A model generated the notes under the pieces. That model was given only the letters and a program-made list of their open reading frames with translations. It was not told the origin of the DNA and made no database searches. Both the position numbers and the translations under genes were made by a program. Shown here one piece after another: positions 1 to 7,503 of a DNA stretch of 64,000 bases. The stretch comes from Chloroflexota bacterium. GTDB lineage: Bacteria > Chloroflexota > Dehalococcoidia > Lucifugimonadales > Lucifugimonadaceae. The DNA lies in NCBI GenBank assembly GCA_009838175.1, contig VXSB01000003.1, positions 22,163-86,162 of the forward strand. The letters run 5' to 3'. Each line of letters begins with the position of its first letter. Within the stretch, counting starts at the first letter, position 1.

Positions 1-402
1 CGTTACGGGCACCACGTTTCGAGTGCCTACCGGACCAGGCCAATGCCAGTGAAGACCCTGATCGGCGATCGCCACGAAGCGACCGAACGTCCGCAATGCT
101 GCCTGCTCTTCCGGACCGACTGTGTAAACACCAGTCGCCAGCCACACAACGGCCGCTATCGGTATCAATAGGAGAACTACCGCACTTGCCCGACCTGATC
201 CGCCACCACCTTGTTCGGATGATTCTCGTGAAGATCCTTCGTCACCGCCACCCATGCCAGGGATGCCGCCAAGCGCCTCGCGAATGCGCTGCATGATGTC
301 GCCGAACGTGACCTCCGGCTCCTCGTCGCGCTCAGGCGGGCGATACATCAGCGAATCGTCCGAACCTTTGTCGGGGGCTGATGCTTGTGGGGAGTTGGAC
401 AT
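1..402 (-). CDS. hflK: HflK, FtsH-protease modulator (N-terminal part, runs off the window)
   Basis: I translated this on the minus strand because the ORF track omits it; it starts at ATG 402 and is still open at base 1, giving 134 residues of the N-terminal half. Residues 1-75 are acidic and then Gly/Ser-rich. A single hydrophobic segment (about 76-93, VVLLLIPIAAVVWLATGVY) is followed by the typical SPFH entry VGPEEQAALRTFG and GLHWHWPGP. This order (low-complexity cytoplasmic tail, one membrane anchor, then the prohibitin/band-7 domain) is that of HflK. HflK forms a membrane complex with HflC that controls the FtsH protease. HflC would be expected beyond the left edge. No clear Shine-Dalgarno precedes the ATG. 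Family assignment is confident; the rest of the protein is not visible. Confidence 0.88.
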   Translation of the reverse strand, partial: MSNSPQASAPDKGSDDSLMYRPPERDEEPEVTFGDIMQRIREALGGIPGMGGGDEGSSRESSEQGGGGSGRASAVVLLLIPIAAVVWLATGVYTVGPEEQAALRTFGRFVAIADQGLHWHWPGPVGTRNVVPVT

Positions 403-665
403 CTAGGAAATTATCGCGTCTTGGATCACGCCAACAGAAGCTGGATACGTCGAATGCGAGGTGAGAGTTTTCAGTCGGAGTTCAGATCCGTATGCGATGA
501 GTCTGGAACGAGTCCTTAGACGCAATTATATGAAACGTGGCCCCAACAAACGGTCGACACATCAACTCGTTGCGGTTCAACAATGCTGTTGGTTAGTCTC
601 TCGCCCAGAGAACACCGCCAGACCGCCCACGCTCACCACACTCCGCAACGCGAATCGAGCCAGGT

Positions 666-1703
666 CTAGTCGCCTATGGCTCCGCCAATGTCCCGTTGCT
701 TGAATACCCAAGCCGTCGCCGCGACCAGTATGACGCTGTAACCGAGGATCGCAACGAATACTCCGACGGTCTCCGAAGAATCCAGTTCCGACGGCACAGT
801 TGTCCAGGAGAGGAAGGCTTGAATGAGCAGATAATCCGCGACATCGGCAAGCGTGTCGTTGAGGCGGAGAAGCGTCGCGAGTATGGACTCCACGATGAAA
901 TATCCAACAGAGAGAGCTATTCCGATGCCGCGTGAGGTCGTTAACACTGTAGCGAAGATGCCGAGGGCTATGAATGGCAGTAGTCCGTACACGGTTTTGA
1001 GAAAAATCAGGACTACTTCGGACCATTTGCCGGAGTCTGCGATGCCGCCGTTCTCGTCACTGGAGATTAGTGCGATTACCAAGCTGGACACCACAGCCAA
1101 CAGTGAAATGACGATAAGCGCGTCAGAACACATCCTTATGAGCAGCAGAAGCTTGGCGAATAGGAACTTCCATCGCCCGATGCCGCCGGCAAGAACGGTT
1201 CGTAGAGTGCCCCAACCGTATTCGGACCCTAGAATTGAAGCCGCGAGAATCATGATGAGGATCGGGCCTATCGCGATGGGTCTGAAAGAAGAAATGATCG
1301 CAATGCTTTGAGTGATGCTGTTGGGGAGCGTGAAACCTCTACGAAGCTGTTCTCGATCAGCGAATCCATCGCAAACTCCGTCGGCGCGCCATGCGTCCAT
1401 CTCCTTTAAGAACTCTGCGCGTCGGTCTTCCGGGATTTGATCGAAACCCGGCGGCATCCGATCGTTCACGAAGTCCGAACAGGTGATCTCGATAGAGCCG
1501 GGTGTAGGTTCTTCCCACGACACGCTGTATGACACGAAGCCACCGCCCATCAACATGTTGACATCGTCGTTGTTAAAAGCCAGATAATTGACCCAAATGC
1601 CGAGTTGCGAGACCAGCAGAGCAATTGCGAGGAGGATCCAAGGGATGCGGAGACGCCGGACTTTGAACCATTCCCATTTGGTTAGCCGAAGAGTGTGATA
1701 CAT
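666..1703 (-). CDS. ABC-2 type transporter permease
   Basis: This 345-residue membrane protein is the permease partner of the ATPase encoded just upstream on the same strand (38 bp gap). One membrane segment lies near residues 20-40. A soluble loop of about 90 residues with two cysteines follows, then a block of five or so hydrophobic helices from about residue 145. The motif GSEYGWGTLRTVL after the second helix is the hallmark of ABC-2 permeases that work with single-domain ATPases in drug, lantibiotic or lipid export. The substrate cannot be told from sequence. It is the last gene of the PadR-ATPase-permease unit, and no obvious terminator was seen in the 263 bp before hflK. Confidence 0.85.
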   Translation of the reverse strand: MYHTLRLTKWEWFKVRRLRIPWILLAIALLVSQLGIWVNYLAFNNDDVNMLMGGGFVSYSVSWEEPTPGSIEITCSDFVNDRMPPGFDQIPEDRRAEFLKEMDAWRADGVCDGFADREQLRRGFTLPNSITQSIAIISSFRPIAIGPILIMILAASILGSEYGWGTLRTVLAGGIGRWKFLFAKLLLLIRMCSDALIVISLLAVVSSLVIALISSDENGGIADSGKWSEVVLIFLKTVYGLLPFIALGIFATVLTTSRGIGIALSVGYFIVESILATLLRLNDTLADVADYLLIQAFLSWTTVPSELDSSETVGVFVAILGYSVILVAATAWVFKQRDIGGAIGD

Positions 1704-1741
1704 CAGAATCGCATCCGTTCTCGATACAGTTGCTACTGGTT

Positions 1742-2851
1742 TCAGGCGTCGTCACCGGTAACTTCGAGGAAGTATTTCTCCAACGAACCGGGGCCGGAGC
1801 TAGTCTCGATGACGTAAACCTCCGACCGTCCGAGGACCGTTGATATTTCGGCGAGTTCGTCGCGAGAGGAAGACACGACAACCTCGCCATCTTCCATCCG
1901 CACCTCTGAAATCCAATCGAGCGCCGAAAGGATCGTTACAGCTTTCTCGTCGTCCGTGGTCTTGAGGCGGACATTCTCGTCGGATCGGAGAATGTCTGAC
2001 ACGGAACCTTGGGCGATTAGGTTTCCGTTCGACATGATGACGACGCTGTCGCACATCTGCTCGACCTCGTTCAACAGGTGGCTGGCCACCAGAACGGTTC
2101 TTCCGTCCTCGGCGAGTTGCCGGATGAGGTGACGAACTTCAGCCATACCAGCGGGATCCATGCCGTTGGTGGGCTCGTCTAGCAAGAGGAGTTCGGGATC
2201 GCCCAAAAGCACAAACGCCAGCCCAAGTCGCTGTTTCATCCCGAGCGAGTACGTGCTGAAGCGGCGGTCTCCGCTCTCTGCCAGGCCAACCTTTTCGAGG
2301 AGACATTCGATATCTTCGGGTTCGCCCCGCTGAAAGATGCCTTGGAAGTAGCGGAGATTCTCTCGACCAGTTAAGTAGGGATAAAAGGACGGATACTCAA
2401 CGATCGCTCCCACACGGCGCAAGGACTCTTCAAGACCGTCGGTAGATCCAAATAGGCTGAAGCTGCCAGAAGTCGGTTGAACAAGCCCTAGCAACATTCC
2501 CATCGTGGTAGTTTTGCCGGAACCGTTGGGACCGAGTAGACCGAAGGCGTGGCCCCGAGGGACGGACATCGAAAGGTCGTCTACAGCGACGATGCTACCG
2601 TAGATCTTCGACAGCGCGTCAGTTTCGATGACCGGTTTACCGTTGCCCATTCCGTATCCTCCTGCGCGTTCATTGAATGCAGAAACCGCCAGATCGGAGA
2701 TCAACTGCATCCATACGATCAGTCCGCGTGCTCCTTTTCCGTCGCACCGCATCCGGTCCCGGAAGAATTGGACCATCAGTTCGCCGTACTCTCCCCGGAA
2801 CTCCCTCGGATAGGCGACGAGGAGCGCGCGGTAAACCCTCTCGGAGATCAT
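1742..2851 (-). CDS. ABC transporter ATP-binding protein with N-terminal permease-prefix-like domain
   Basis: The ATPase domain occupies roughly residues 75-300 and has all the motifs: Walker A GPNGSGKTT, signature YSLGMKQRLGLA, Walker B LLLLDEPTNGMDP, and a switch His in VASHLL. It belongs to the CcmA/NatA-like group paired with ABC-2 permeases. The first ~65 residues (RALLVAYPREFRGEYGELMVQ...) are unusual: they resemble the short 'permease prefix' helix-rich module normally found at the N-terminus of ADOP/FtsX-like permeases, not on ATPases. The track starts at 2878, but ATG 2851 is better. It is 1 nt downstream of the PadR stop and has GGGAG about 8 nt upstream, suggesting translational coupling to the regulator. 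Confidence 0.88.
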   Translation of the reverse strand: MISERVYRALLVAYPREFRGEYGELMVQFFRDRMRCDGKGARGLIVWMQLISDLAVSAFNERAGGYGMGNGKPVIETDALSKIYGSIVAVDDLSMSVPRGHAFGLLGPNGSGKTTTMGMLLGLVQPTSGSFSLFGSTDGLEESLRRVGAIVEYPSFYPYLTGRENLRYFQGIFQRGEPEDIECLLEKVGLAESGDRRFSTYSLGMKQRLGLAFVLLGDPELLLLDEPTNGMDPAGMAEVRHLIRQLAEDGRTVLVASHLLNEVEQMCDSVVIMSNGNLIAQGSVSDILRSDENVRLKTTDDEKAVTILSALDWISEVRMEDGEVVVSSSRDELAEISTVLGRSEVYVIETSSGPGSLEKYFLEVTGDDA

Positions 2852-2852
2852 G

Positions 2853-3218
2853 TCAGGCTCCCAACCTTGACATTGCATCCGTGCGCCTAGACCTCGCGGT
2901 TCGGGCGAGTTGCTCGATGCGGTCTACCTCGGCGTCGAGAGTACGCAACCCCAGATCGGTCAGGCGGTAATAACGACGACGTTCATCGTCGAGATCAGGA
3001 TCCGGTCGTTCGGAGCTCTCGTCAATCAAGCCAGCCTTCAACATCTGCTTTACGGCACCGTAGAGCGTCCCAGGCCCCATCATGACCGCGCCTTCGGTGA
3101 ATGATTCGACCTCTTTCATGATGGCGTAGCCATGCTTGTCGCCGGTTGTCAGGGCGAGGAGGATGTGCATCTGCGAAACGGGTAACGGGAGAAGGCTTGA
3201 GGGCGTTTGGTTGAGCAT
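2853..3218 (-). CDS. PadR-family transcriptional regulator
   Basis: This is a small winged-helix repressor. The segment from LPLPVSQMHILLALTTGDKHGYAIMKEV through GPGTLYGAVKQMLKAGLI to DDERRRYYRLTDLGLRTL is the classic PadR fold: recognition helix, then a wing with RRRYY, then a C-terminal dimerisation helix. I prefer ATG 3218 (MLNQTPSS) over the track start at 3311, because the extra 31 residues are not part of the family and would run into the palindromes that probably form the operator. It is the first gene of an operon with an ABC exporter. PadR proteins commonly repress their own exporter operon until an antibiotic-like ligand binds; that role is inferred here. Confidence 0.88.
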   Translation of the reverse strand: MLNQTPSSLLPLPVSQMHILLALTTGDKHGYAIMKEVESFTEGAVMMGPGTLYGAVKQMLKAGLIDESSERPDPDLDDERRRYYRLTDLGLRTLDAEVDRIEQLARTARSRRTDAMSRLGA

Positions 3219-3267
3219 CGTCACGTGGTTGAATCGGAAGTCCGTGTTCCCGACTAAGCGAACCGAG

Positions 3268-3317
3268 GTATATAGCGTAGGCCGATATACATGAAGCCAT
3301 TGTATCGTCATACGATA
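3268..3317 (-). promoter_or_regulatory. Candidate PadR operator/promoter region with two AT-rich palindromes
   Basis: Just upstream of the preferred padR start lie two inverted repeats: GTATAT with an 11-nt spacer and ATATAC (3268-3290), and TATCGT-CAT-ACGATA (3303-3317). AT-rich dyads of this size are typical of PadR binding sites, and their position suggests autoregulation. The AT-rich stretches may also contain the -10 element. No experimental support is visible. Confidence 0.5.
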
Positions 3318-3340
3318 TATATGTCAACTGCGTCTGGGGC

Positions 3341-3469
3341 AACTAATCTTGCCGCGAACTTGCTTTTCTTGCCGCGAAATTGCCGCTGCTTCCGGCAATT
3401 TTCGGCAATCAGCGGCAATTTAAGGGGGATCTTGCCGCTGCTAGCGGCAATTTGGCGGCAAGATTAGTT
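3341..3469. repeat. 129-bp element with perfect 15-bp terminal inverted repeats
   Basis: AACTAATCTTGCCGC at 3341-3355 is matched exactly in reverse complement by GCGGCAAGATTAGTT at 3455-3469. Between them the motif TTGCCG/CGGCAA occurs repeatedly in both orientations, including a hairpin TTGCCGCT-gct-AGCGGCAA. The whole stretch can fold into a nested cruciform. It lies between the padR operon and the 3' end of the molybdenum hydroxylase operon. It carries no ORF and looks like a small non-autonomous (MITE/REP-like) element. Confidence 0.7.
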
Positions 3470-3487
3470 TTTGAACAAGTTCAAAAA
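3468..3487. repeat. Short palindrome TTTTTGAAC-AA-GTTCAAAAA
   Basis: A perfect 9-bp dyad with a 2-nt centre abuts the right end of the 129-bp inverted-repeat element. It could be a protein-binding site or a bidirectional terminator-like hairpin. Only the symmetry is seen. Confidence 0.45.
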
Positions 3488-3506
3488 GTTTCTCCGTCCC
3501 ACAACC

Positions 3507-3542
3507 AAAAAAAACTCCCCCGGCCGAAAAACCGGGGGAGTT
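3507..3542 (-). terminator. Rho-independent terminator of the molybdenum hydroxylase operon
   Basis: Read on the minus strand, an 11-bp G/C-rich stem (AACTCCCCCGG paired with CCGGGGGAGTT) closes an 8-nt loop and is followed directly by a run of eight T residues. It lies 37 bp beyond the stop codon of the large subunit gene at 3579. This is a textbook intrinsic terminator. Confidence 0.9.
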
Positions 3543-3578
3543 CGCCACTCCGTAGGCGGCTGCGTTCTACGAGCCATT

Positions 3579-5855
3579 TTACGAATCGAGCGCCGCGACG
3601 ATGCGTCCGGCGTTCATCGGGGTCTCCCGCAAACGGATGCCGATGGCGTTCTTGAGGGCGTTGCCAACTGCTGGAACCGGGGGGACGATCGGGACTTCGC
3701 CAACGCCGCGGACACCGTACGGGTGAACCGGGTTCGGGACTTCCACAATCACTGTCTCGATGTTCGGGAGGTCGAGGGAGGTCGGCATTCGGTAGTCGAG
3801 GTATGAGGAGTTCGACATCACGCCGTCGTCGCTCATGTAGTACTCCTCGTTCAACGCCCAGCCGATGCCTTGCGCGGCTCCGCCTTGCATCTGGCCTTCG
3901 ACGTACGACGGGTGAATCGCACGGCCAGCGTCTTGCACGATGGTGTAGCGGACGACATCGGTCTTGCCGGTCTCGGGGTCAACCTCGAGGTCGCAGATGT
4001 GCGTGCCGTATGCTCCACCGGCCGCTTCGAGATCGACGCTACCGGTAGAAGTTACAGGCCCGCCAGTGTCGTCGAGTTTTCCGGCGAGGTCCTTAAAGCC
4101 GATGCTCAATTCAGAGTCGGACTTGGATGAGAAGACGCCGTCTTCGAACTGCACGTCCTCTTCATCGATGCTCCAGAGCCTCGATGCTCGGACCTTGAGC
4201 TTGTCGATCATCTCGATTGAGGCGTTGTATGCCGCGTAGCCGGTCGCGTAGGTGACTCGACTGCCACCGGTGACGGCGGTGAAACCGACGGTGTCGGTGT
4301 CAACGACAGTCGGGTTGACGTCCTCAGCGGAGATTCCGAGAGTCTCGGCTGCCTGCATGGCGATCGATGCACGGGTGCCGCCGATATCGGTCGAACCCTC
4401 GACCAGCTCTACGGTTCCGTCGTTGTTCAACGAGAGGTTGACAGACGACTGCAAACCGACGTTGAACCAGTATCCGCTTGCGAAACCGCGGCCACGCACT
4501 CGACCCGGTGAAGCCTCGCCGATGTCGGAGTTCCAGTGGTCGGTCTCCTTAGCGGCGTCCAACACCTCTTCCATGCCGATGCGCGGGAAGATCGGGCCGT
4601 CGCCTCGGCGAGTGCCTTCTTTGGCGGCGTTGTCACGTCGGAACTGCCACTTGTCGAAACCGGCCTGTTCACAGAGGTCGTCGACCAATGTCTCAATCGC
4701 GAACGCGACTTGCGGTGATCCAGGTGCGCGGTAGGCCGCGACCTTGGGCTTGTTGACGAGAACGTCGTAGCCGACGATGCGCATGTTCGGGATGTTGTAG
4801 CAGGCGTAGATGCACATGCCGGAAGCGCCGACTAACGAGCCGGGGTATCCGCCAGCCTCCATGCGAAGCACGGAATCGGCTGCTACGATCTTGCCGTCCT
4901 TGGTGGCGCCAAGCTTCAGAGTGATCTTGCCACCGGCTGCGGGCCCGCTACCCTCGAACACGGAGCGACGCTCCATGATGATCTTGACAGGTACGTTGCC
5001 GGCCTTCTTCGAGAGGGCTGCTGCTACGGGTTCGAGGTAGATCGGGATCTTGCCGCCGAAACCGCCGCCGATCTCCAGCGGGGTTACGCGGATCTTCGAC
5101 TCGTCCATCTGCATGACGGCGGCGACTTGCTGCCTAACAGTGAACGCGCCCTGCGTGCTGGTCCATATTTTCAGCCGACCGTCCTCGTCCCACACCGCGG
5201 TCGCGTTGTGCGGCTCGATGTAGCCTTGGTGCACCATTTCAAGGCTGAACTCACCTTCGATGACGTGGTCGGCCTCAGCGAGCGCGGCATCAGGGTCGCC
5301 GAACTCGTGGGTGAACTCTTTGACGTGGTTGGCGTGCCCGCTCTCCTCCGCGCCCGGCGAACCTACGAACTCCTCGAGAATCGCTGGCATGTCCGGGTCG
5401 ATGGTGTCGTCGACGTTCGTTGCGGAACGTAGGACTTCGTACTCGACCTTGATGGCTCGCGCAGCCTCTTCAGCGGTGTAGCGGTCTACCGCGGCGACGC
5501 CTGCCACGGCGTGTCCGGCGTAGAGCGCCTTGTCGCTGGCGAGAATGTTGTCGACAGCCCATTTCAGGTTGGTCACACCTTCACCGAGGTCCACCATCTT
5601 GTCGCCGGCTTGTGGTAAGTCGGCGTTGGTGACGACTGCGTGGACGCCGTCCATCGCCTCAGCGGCGGAGGTGTCTATCGACTTGATGCGAGCGTGGGCG
5701 TGCGGACTTCGCAGGATAGCGCCCCAGATCATGCTTGGCAGCTTGATGTCGGCACCGTAGATCGCTCGGCCGGTCACCTTGTCGAGACCGTCGTGGCGTA
5801 TCGGGCGGGTACCGATTACCTTGTATTCGCTCTTGGGTTCAAATGTTGCAACCAT
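3579..5855 (-). CDS. Xanthine dehydrogenase-family molybdopterin-binding subunit
   Basis: The 758-residue protein is the large, catalytic subunit of a molybdenum hydroxylase (xanthine oxidase/CO dehydrogenase family). It opens with the a/b-hammerhead domain (DKVTGRAIYGADI). GGGFGGK at about residues 263-269 and RGVGE near residue 716-720 bracket the molybdopterin pocket; the Glu of the latter is the general base of the family. The loop after the cofactor site reads AYRAPGSP at about 374-381, not the Cys- or GAGR-type loops of CO dehydrogenases, so CO is not the likely substrate. It is the last gene of an operon with the Fe-S and FAD subunits and is followed by a strong terminator. The substrate is unknown; a purine, N-heterocycle or aldehyde is typical. 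Confidence 0.92.
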   Translation of the reverse strand: MVATFEPKSEYKVIGTRPIRHDGLDKVTGRAIYGADIKLPSMIWGAILRSPHAHARIKSIDTSAAEAMDGVHAVVTNADLPQAGDKMVDLGEGVTNLKWAVDNILASDKALYAGHAVAGVAAVDRYTAEEAARAIKVEYEVLRSATNVDDTIDPDMPAILEEFVGSPGAEESGHANHVKEFTHEFGDPDAALAEADHVIEGEFSLEMVHQGYIEPHNATAVWDEDGRLKIWTSTQGAFTVRQQVAAVMQMDESKIRVTPLEIGGGFGGKIPIYLEPVAAALSKKAGNVPVKIIMERRSVFEGSGPAAGGKITLKLGATKDGKIVAADSVLRMEAGGYPGSLVGASGMCIYACYNIPNMRIVGYDVLVNKPKVAAYRAPGSPQVAFAIETLVDDLCEQAGFDKWQFRRDNAAKEGTRRGDGPIFPRIGMEEVLDAAKETDHWNSDIGEASPGRVRGRGFASGYWFNVGLQSSVNLSLNNDGTVELVEGSTDIGGTRASIAMQAAETLGISAEDVNPTVVDTDTVGFTAVTGGSRVTYATGYAAYNASIEMIDKLKVRASRLWSIDEEDVQFEDGVFSSKSDSELSIGFKDLAGKLDDTGGPVTSTGSVDLEAAGGAYGTHICDLEVDPETGKTDVVRYTIVQDAGRAIHPSYVEGQMQGGAAQGIGWALNEEYYMSDDGVMSNSSYLDYRMPTSLDLPNIETVIVEVPNPVHPYGVRGVGEVPIVPPVPAVGNALKNAIGIRLRETPMNAGRIVAALDS

Positions 5856-5916
5856 GGTCGGATCCCCTTACATGTGTTGATGATCGCCTTAGTTTGTGTT
5901 GCTCCTGAGTCGGCCT

Positions 5917-6411
5917 TTACGACATCTCGGCAGATGCCTTCTGCACTGCGCGCACGATCTTGTCGTAACCGGTGCAGCGGCAGAGGTTGCCAGCCAGCCA
6001 GTGGCGGATGCGGTGTTCGTCTGGAGCCGGCTCGTTGTCGAGCAAGCCCTTGGCGGCTACCAAGAAACCCGGCGTGCAGATGCCGCACTGAAGCGCGGCT
6101 TCTTCTAGGAACGCCTGCTGCAATGGGTGCAGACCTTCGGGAGTCGCCATTCCCTCAACGGTCTCGACCGACTTGCCGTCGATCTCGGCGCCGAGGACCA
6201 AGCAGGAGTCGACGATGCGGCCGTCAAGCGAGACGGTGCATGCGCCGCAGTTGCCGTCCAAGCAACCCTCTTTGGTGCCGGTGAGTCCGACGATTTCACG
6301 GAGAGTGTCGAGGAGGCTCATGTACGGCGGCACGAGGAACTCGTGCGGGTTGCCGTTGATGGTGGTACGGACGTGTACCCGAGCTGGCCCGGGAGTAATT
6401 TGAGTCGTCAT
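5917..6411 (-). CDS. (2Fe-2S)-binding subunit of molybdenum hydroxylase
   Basis: This 164-residue electron-transfer subunit has the two domains expected of CoxS/XdhC-type proteins. The N-terminal plant-ferredoxin-like domain carries EGCLDGNCGACTV plus a downstream DSC cysteine. The C-terminal helical domain carries LQCGICTPG and NLCRCTGY. All eight cluster cysteines are present, so both [2Fe-2S] centres should form. The C-terminal TGYDKIVRAVQ is typical. It lies between the FAD subunit (6-bp gap) and the molybdopterin subunit (61-bp gap) on the same strand. It should pass electrons from the Mo site to FAD. Confidence 0.95.
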   Translation of the reverse strand: MTTQITPGPARVHVRTTINGNPHEFLVPPYMSLLDTLREIVGLTGTKEGCLDGNCGACTVSLDGRIVDSCLVLGAEIDGKSVETVEGMATPEGLHPLQQAFLEEAALQCGICTPGFLVAAKGLLDNEPAPDEHRIRHWLAGNLCRCTGYDKIVRAVQKASAEMS

Positions 6412-6417
6412 CTATTT

Positions 6418-7383
6418 TCAGCCTCTCGCTCGTTCTACTGATTTGTTGATCATTCGTCGGGTCAAGACCGCCGAAAGGTGCTTGCGCTGTTCTATGGTTC
6501 CGCGCATGTCGGCGATCGGAGTAGCGGCGGCGCCAGCGGCTTGGGCGGCGGCTTCGATTACGTCGTCGCTGACCGCGTTGCCGATGAGTGCGGCCTCGGC
6601 GGCTGGTACTACCAATGGCACCGGAGCAACCGCAGCAAGCGCCACGCGTGCTGCCTCGAATGTGCTGCCATCGCTGCTTAGCTTGACCGATACGCCAGCG
6701 CCCGCAACCGCGATGTCCATCTCGTTACGTGGAATAAAGCGTTCGTATGCTGCTCCGAAGTTGTCGCCCGGGGCTGGTAGCACCATGCTCACCAGGATCT
6801 CGCCGCGTCCGAGGACGTTGGAGCCGGGGCCGGTGCAGAAATCTTCAACCGCAACATCGCGATGGTCGTCGTCACCGCCGGGTCCTGCGATGTGGCAGAC
6901 CGCGTTGTATGCGATCAATGGGCAGATGCCGTCCGCGCTCGGCGATGAGTTGCAGAGGTTGCCGCCCAATGCCGCTCGGGACTGGATCTGAATTCCGCCG
7001 ATCATCTCGACGGCGTCGATGATGCCAGGAAAGCTGTCCCTGATTTTCTGATCTTCGTAGATCTGGTAGCACGGAGTAGCCGCGCCGATTGACACGCTAC
7101 CATCCGGATAGTGACTGATCTGTGTCAGCTCTGGGATGTTCTTGACATCGACGATCGCGTCGAGGTCCCATCTGTTAGCCCGTGCCTGTACCAGTACGTC
7201 CGTCCCACCAGCGATTGGGCGCGCACGGTCGCCGTGCTTGTCTAACACTGCTACTGCGCCTTCGATCGTTGTGGGCGCCTCATATGCAAAGGGATGCAAA
7301 AGCCCGCTCCTTTTCCCTGTTGGTTTGTCAGCCCATTCCGTCGAGTCGTGAACTCTGACGGACAAATGCCGATTTTCTCGCAT
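6418..7383 (-). CDS. FAD-binding subunit of molybdenum hydroxylase
   Basis: This 321-residue protein is the medium, flavin-binding subunit (CoxM/XdhB type). The FAD-binding PIAGGTDVLVQ motif lies near residue 57, and ALGGNLCNSSPSADG near residue 138 is the second family signature contacting the flavin. A CO-dehydrogenase-flavoprotein C-terminal domain follows. The family domain begins at about residue 28 (LLHPFAYEAPTT), so the first 27 residues are an unusual extension or the true start lies inside; no alternative ATG exists. It is the first gene of the three-subunit operon. Confidence 0.92.
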   Translation of the reverse strand: MRENRHLSVRVHDSTEWADKPTGKRSGLLHPFAYEAPTTIEGAVAVLDKHGDRARPIAGGTDVLVQARANRWDLDAIVDVKNIPELTQISHYPDGSVSIGAATPCYQIYEDQKIRDSFPGIIDAVEMIGGIQIQSRAALGGNLCNSSPSADGICPLIAYNAVCHIAGPGGDDDHRDVAVEDFCTGPGSNVLGRGEILVSMVLPAPGDNFGAAYERFIPRNEMDIAVAGAGVSVKLSSDGSTFEAARVALAAVAPVPLVVPAAEAALIGNAVSDDVIEAAAQAAGAAATPIADMRGTIEQRKHLSAVLTRRMINKSVERARG

Positions 7384-7456
7384 ATGAGTTTAAGCGAGAT
7401 TACACCCAACTGCAAAACGGATTGAGAAAGTCGTGGGGTGTATCTTGGGGCTTGTT

Positions 7457-7494
7457 CACCCTCACCCTAGCCCTCTCCCGTCAAGGGAGAGGGG
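7457..7494. repeat. Dispersed repeat, 'CCCTCTCCC' hairpin type, intergenic copy
   Basis: The segment CACCCTCACCCTAGCCC continues into CCCTCTCCC-gtcaa-GGGAGAGGG, a 9-bp stem with a 5-nt loop. The same sequence type recurs at 16301-16333 and inside the gene at 16.8 kb. It lies between the FAD-subunit gene and the 3' end of the MFS gene. Confidence 0.7.
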
Positions 7495-7503
7495 ATTTGT
7501 CTT

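Noticed and set aside
461-1311. Plus-strand ORFs 461-703, 696-935 and 853-1311
   Set aside because: They are antisense to the ABC-2 permease or lie in its 3' gap and have no recognisable domain.
3341-3470. CRISPR-like array from repeated TTGCCG motifs
   Set aside because: Units are too short and irregular, in both orientations, without spacers; an inverted-repeat element explains them better.
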